NCBI RefSeq assembly: GCF_003130405.1
Contig: NZ_QEAS01000004.1
Span: 92,644 to 156,643, forward strand
Length of the DNA: 64,000 bases
Source: Pararcticibacter amylolyticus
Lineage (GTDB): Bacteria > Bacteroidota > Bacteroidia > Sphingobacteriales > Sphingobacteriaceae
Reading direction: 5' to 3'
Position 1 is the first letter of the stretch, and the number at the start of each line of letters is the position of its first letter. The notes under the pieces were generated by a model that was not told the origin of the DNA, made no database searches, and saw nothing but the letters and a program-made list of their open reading frames with translations. Below, one piece after another: positions 61,875 through 64,000 of this stretch. The position numbers were made by a program, and so were the translations under genes.

Positions 61875-62564
61875 ATGGATAAAAAACCTAAAAAAAAGCC
61901 GCCTTTCGGCCTCATTTTATTATTCGGTACTCTGCTATTCGGTCTCGTTATCGGCTTGGGAATATTATCCCGCCGGGAGAATACTCTTAAAAGAATAGAT
62001 ATAAGTACGCCCACTGCGAACTCCGGATCAAGCAAAATTACACCTATCCAGCCTTATGTTCCCTCAGATCTGGAAAATATTAAAATCGATAAAGAAACTT
62101 TCAGGGCAAAGTTGAGATCGTGCTATAAAAAGAAAGATGAGTTTGAAGAAATGACCTGGTATTACGATCAGTCTTCGCCGAAGTTTACTAATGCAAACGC
62201 TATAGAGTGTTATATTGGAAAAGACGCAACTAAAGTATTCTTAAGGTTCAGAGTTCAATATCTTTCTGATGACTGGCTTTTTATTGATAATGCCATCTTC
62301 AATATCGACGGGGTGAATTTCGACTACATCCCGGGTAAAGTTGAACGGGATAACGGGGGTGGAGATATTTGGGAATGGTTTGATGAGCCTGGTGAAGGAC
62401 AGGCCTTGTTAATACTATCAAAGCTAGCAAATGCACGTTCAGCGAAGGTGAAGTTTAATGGGCATCAGTATTATAACATCAGGCAAATTTCAAGCCGTCA
62501 GCGCCAAGCCATAAAACACGTACTTCAAGTTTACAAAGGGTTTCTGCTGCACTATGATAAATAA
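61875..62564 (+). CDS. Membrane-anchored protein, unknown function
   Basis: A 229-residue protein with a Lys-rich start (MDKKPKKKPPFG), a single membrane helix (LILLFGTLLFGLVIGLGIL, about residues 12-30) and an exterior domain of about 190 residues. The exterior part is beta-rich and contains DGVNFDYIPGKVERDNGGGDIWEWFDEPGEG, but fits no family I know. ATG 61875 is used; the upstream extension (61629-61874) reads as non-coding. Divergent from the 85-residue ORF. Confidence 0.6.
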   Translation: MDKKPKKKPPFGLILLFGTLLFGLVIGLGILSRRENTLKRIDISTPTANSGSSKITPIQPYVPSDLENIKIDKETFRAKLRSCYKKKDEFEEMTWYYDQSSPKFTNANAIECYIGKDATKVFLRFRVQYLSDDWLFIDNAIFNIDGVNFDYIPGKVERDNGGGDIWEWFDEPGEGQALLILSKLANARSAKVKFNGHQYYNIRQISSRQRQAIKHVLQVYKGFLLHYDK

Positions 62565-62691
62565 GCTATTGCTTTTTTAATAATAAAATTATTAAGCGTG
62601 TACCCGGAGCCAGTCGCCCCGCATGCGTAAACGTCCAAACAGCATAGTCAACAATTAGCTGCAAGTGGAATCGCGCAATTTTATCATATTA

Positions 62692-62723
62692 TTTGTAATT
62701 GGTCTAAATAAGTTATTTCTTTG
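62692..62723 (+). promoter_or_regulatory. Possible promoter of the siderophore receptor gene
   Basis: TTTG (62692-62695), a 20-nt spacer and TTTCTTTG (62716-62723) resemble the Bacteroidota promoter, with one mismatch in the -7 box. The predicted start is about 18 nt ahead of the ATG at 62747. No Fur-type box was identified. Confidence 0.4.
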
Positions 62724-62746
62724 CGGCATAGATCAACCTCATTACA

Positions 62747-64000
62747 ATGAAAATAGTATTACTCTGGATTTTCTTTCCCCTGTTTTTAGTTTTTATTTCA
62801 CTTCCATTATTTGCACAGACCACAGCAACTGTGCGCGGACGTATCACTACCTCAGACAACAAACCCATTGAATATATCAGCGTGGCATTGCAAGGAACAG
62901 GCAAGGGCGCGATGACAGATGCCCGTGGTTTCTATGAAATTAAGCAGATTCAGCCAGGCAAGTATCAGATTATTGCCAGTGGCCTGGGCTATAAGAAGGC
63001 CGGACGGGAAATAACTGTCCTTGCCGGGCAAAATATAGAGATCAGTTTAACTTTGGCTGAAAGCGAAACTCAACTGCAATCTGTAGAGATTACCGGCCGA
63101 AAAGAACGCACTTATAAAACGAAAGCAACCTTTATCGGGAACAAAACACAGACCGATATAATGGATTTACCACAATCGGTTTCCTATGCCAGTAAGGAAC
63201 TCATGGCTGACCAGGGTGTTGTCCGGACCGGTGATGTTGTTAAAAATTTCAGCGGTGTTAATCAGTTTACTTTTTATGATGACCTCACCATCCGTGGGTT
63301 TCGGGTGAACGGTCAAAGTAATACCCAGTTATTGAATGGTTTGCGCACCAGTACAGGGTTTTGGAAGCAGCCCTTAACTAATTACCTGGAGCGGCTCGAA
63401 GTTCTGAAAGGCCCTGCTTCCGCTTTATATGGCAACGCCAGTCCGGGTGGAGTGGTAAACCGTGTCACCAAAAAGCCGCTCGATGAGAACCGTAAATCTG
63501 TTAGTGTATCACTGGGAAGTTTCAACACGTTTCGCGGGTTGGTAGACTTCACCGGGCCGGCTACTAAAGACAGCTCCTTACTTTACCGTCTCAATCTGGG
63601 CTATGAGGATGCTAATTCCTTCCGGGATCTGCAATTCGATAAGAACCTAATCGTTGCACCTTCGTTATCATTCATACCGGATGAGAAAACCCGGATTAAT
63701 TTCGACCTGGTATATAATAGTTCCCGCAGCCGTCTGGATCGCGGGCAGGCAGTTATTGGTAATAATCTGAATTCAACACCGATTTCCCTGGCGTTAAGTA
63801 CCCCTAATGACAGGCTTAATGAAAATACCTATATGGTAACATTTTCCCTAAGCAGGCAACTCACGGATAAATTAAATTTCAGTGCATCTTACCTCAAAAC
63901 CGGTTATAATGAGGACCTTTATGAGCATCGCAGTGCCAATGCTTATGCTGTTGATAGTTTAGGCAAGAATATCCCAAACCTGGTTGCAATGCAGATATTT
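62747..64000 (+). CDS. TonB-dependent siderophore-type receptor (5' part; runs off the window)
   Basis: The first 418 codons of an outer membrane receptor, open to the last base. A signal peptide (ending SLPLFAQ) leads into a CarboxypepD-like domain (about 24-100, VRGRITTSDNKPIEYISVALQG), then a FhuA/FpvA-type plug (about 120-230; IMDLPQSVSYASKELM, LTIRGFRVNG, LERLEVLKGPASALYGNASPGGVVN) and the start of the barrel (SLGSFNTFRGLVDFTGP). The plug motifs match siderophore receptors rather than SusC. Its cargo is probably a ferric siderophore. The 3' end is beyond the window. Confidence 0.92.
   Translation, partial: MKIVLLWIFFPLFLVFISLPLFAQTTATVRGRITTSDNKPIEYISVALQGTGKGAMTDARGFYEIKQIQPGKYQIIASGLGYKKAGREITVLAGQNIEISLTLAESETQLQSVEITGRKERTYKTKATFIGNKTQTDIMDLPQSVSYASKELMADQGVVRTGDVVKNFSGVNQFTFYDDLTIRGFRVNGQSNTQLLNGLRTSTGFWKQPLTNYLERLEVLKGPASALYGNASPGGVVNRVTKKPLDENRKSVSVSLGSFNTFRGLVDFTGPATKDSSLLYRLNLGYEDANSFRDLQFDKNLIVAPSLSFIPDEKTRINFDLVYNSSRSRLDRGQAVIGNNLNSTPISLALSTPNDRLNENTYMVTFSLSRQLTDKLNFSASYLKTGYNEDLYEHRSANAYAVDSLGKNIPNLVAMQIF

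Noticed and set aside
1-64000. tRNA, rRNA, CRISPR, transposase or phage genes
   Set aside because: I looked for cloverleaf-like and repeated spacer patterns and for transposase or integrase proteins and saw none.

Overview
The window reads as a chromosome segment of a Bacteroidota bacterium, most likely of the Sphingobacteriales (Pedobacter/Mucilaginibacter-like). This rests on gene content: SusC/SusD, FecR with an ECF sigma factor, DUF6089, tandem OmpH/Skp genes after bamA, a long PurF-like paralogue and a GH97/GH20/GH28 operon. It is supported by promoter-like boxes of the Bacteroidota type (TTG or TTTG, about 20 nt, then TAnnTTTG). The genus is an inference. No rRNA, tRNA, insertion sequence, prophage or CRISPR array was seen.

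Region 1 (1-8.8 kb) is housekeeping and envelope biogenesis: YqeY-like protein, alpha/beta hydrolase, CBS protein, NAD kinase, DUF6089 protein, undecaprenyl diphosphate synthase, BamA and two Skp/OmpH chaperones. Region 2 (8.9-16.7 kb) holds nuoHIJKLMN, the membrane arm of complex I plus NuoI. It has its own promoter behind a terminator, and nuoA-G are absent from the upstream side. Region 3 (16.7-26 kb) is mixed: a PurF-like amidotransferase, two small orphan ORFs, an FtsX/MacB-type permease without an ATPase, a class I glutamine amidotransferase, a YggS-type PLP protein, and a tiny thioredoxin-like protein divergent from a MocR-type regulator.

Region 4 (26.2-42.9 kb) is the most distinctive part. 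A LacI-type regulator is divergent from a tight eight-gene operon: GH28, an unassigned six-hairpin-type protein, a NagB-like sugar isomerase/deaminase, a TonB-dependent receptor, a heparinase II/III-type lyase, a hexuronate-type MFS transporter, GH97 and GH20. An AraC regulator follows. It looks like a complete uptake and degradation pathway for a polysaccharide containing uronic acid and amino sugar. It has no SusD, and its receptor resembles the Caulobacter/Xanthomonas type rather than SusC.

Region 5 (42.9-52.6 kb) holds a DUF983 protein, a 1182-residue hybrid sensor kinase, a DinB-like protein, a membrane histidine kinase, a secreted protein of unknown function, an AraC regulator with an aldo/keto reductase, and an SRPBCC protein. 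Region 6 (52.6-60.5 kb, minus strand) is a cell-surface signalling system: ECF sigma factor, FecR, SusC with an STN domain, SusD and a TlpA-like thioredoxin. Region 7 (60.6-64 kb) has a lipoprotein, two small membrane-anchored proteins of unknown function, and the first 418 codons of a TonB-dependent siderophore-type receptor that runs off the edge.
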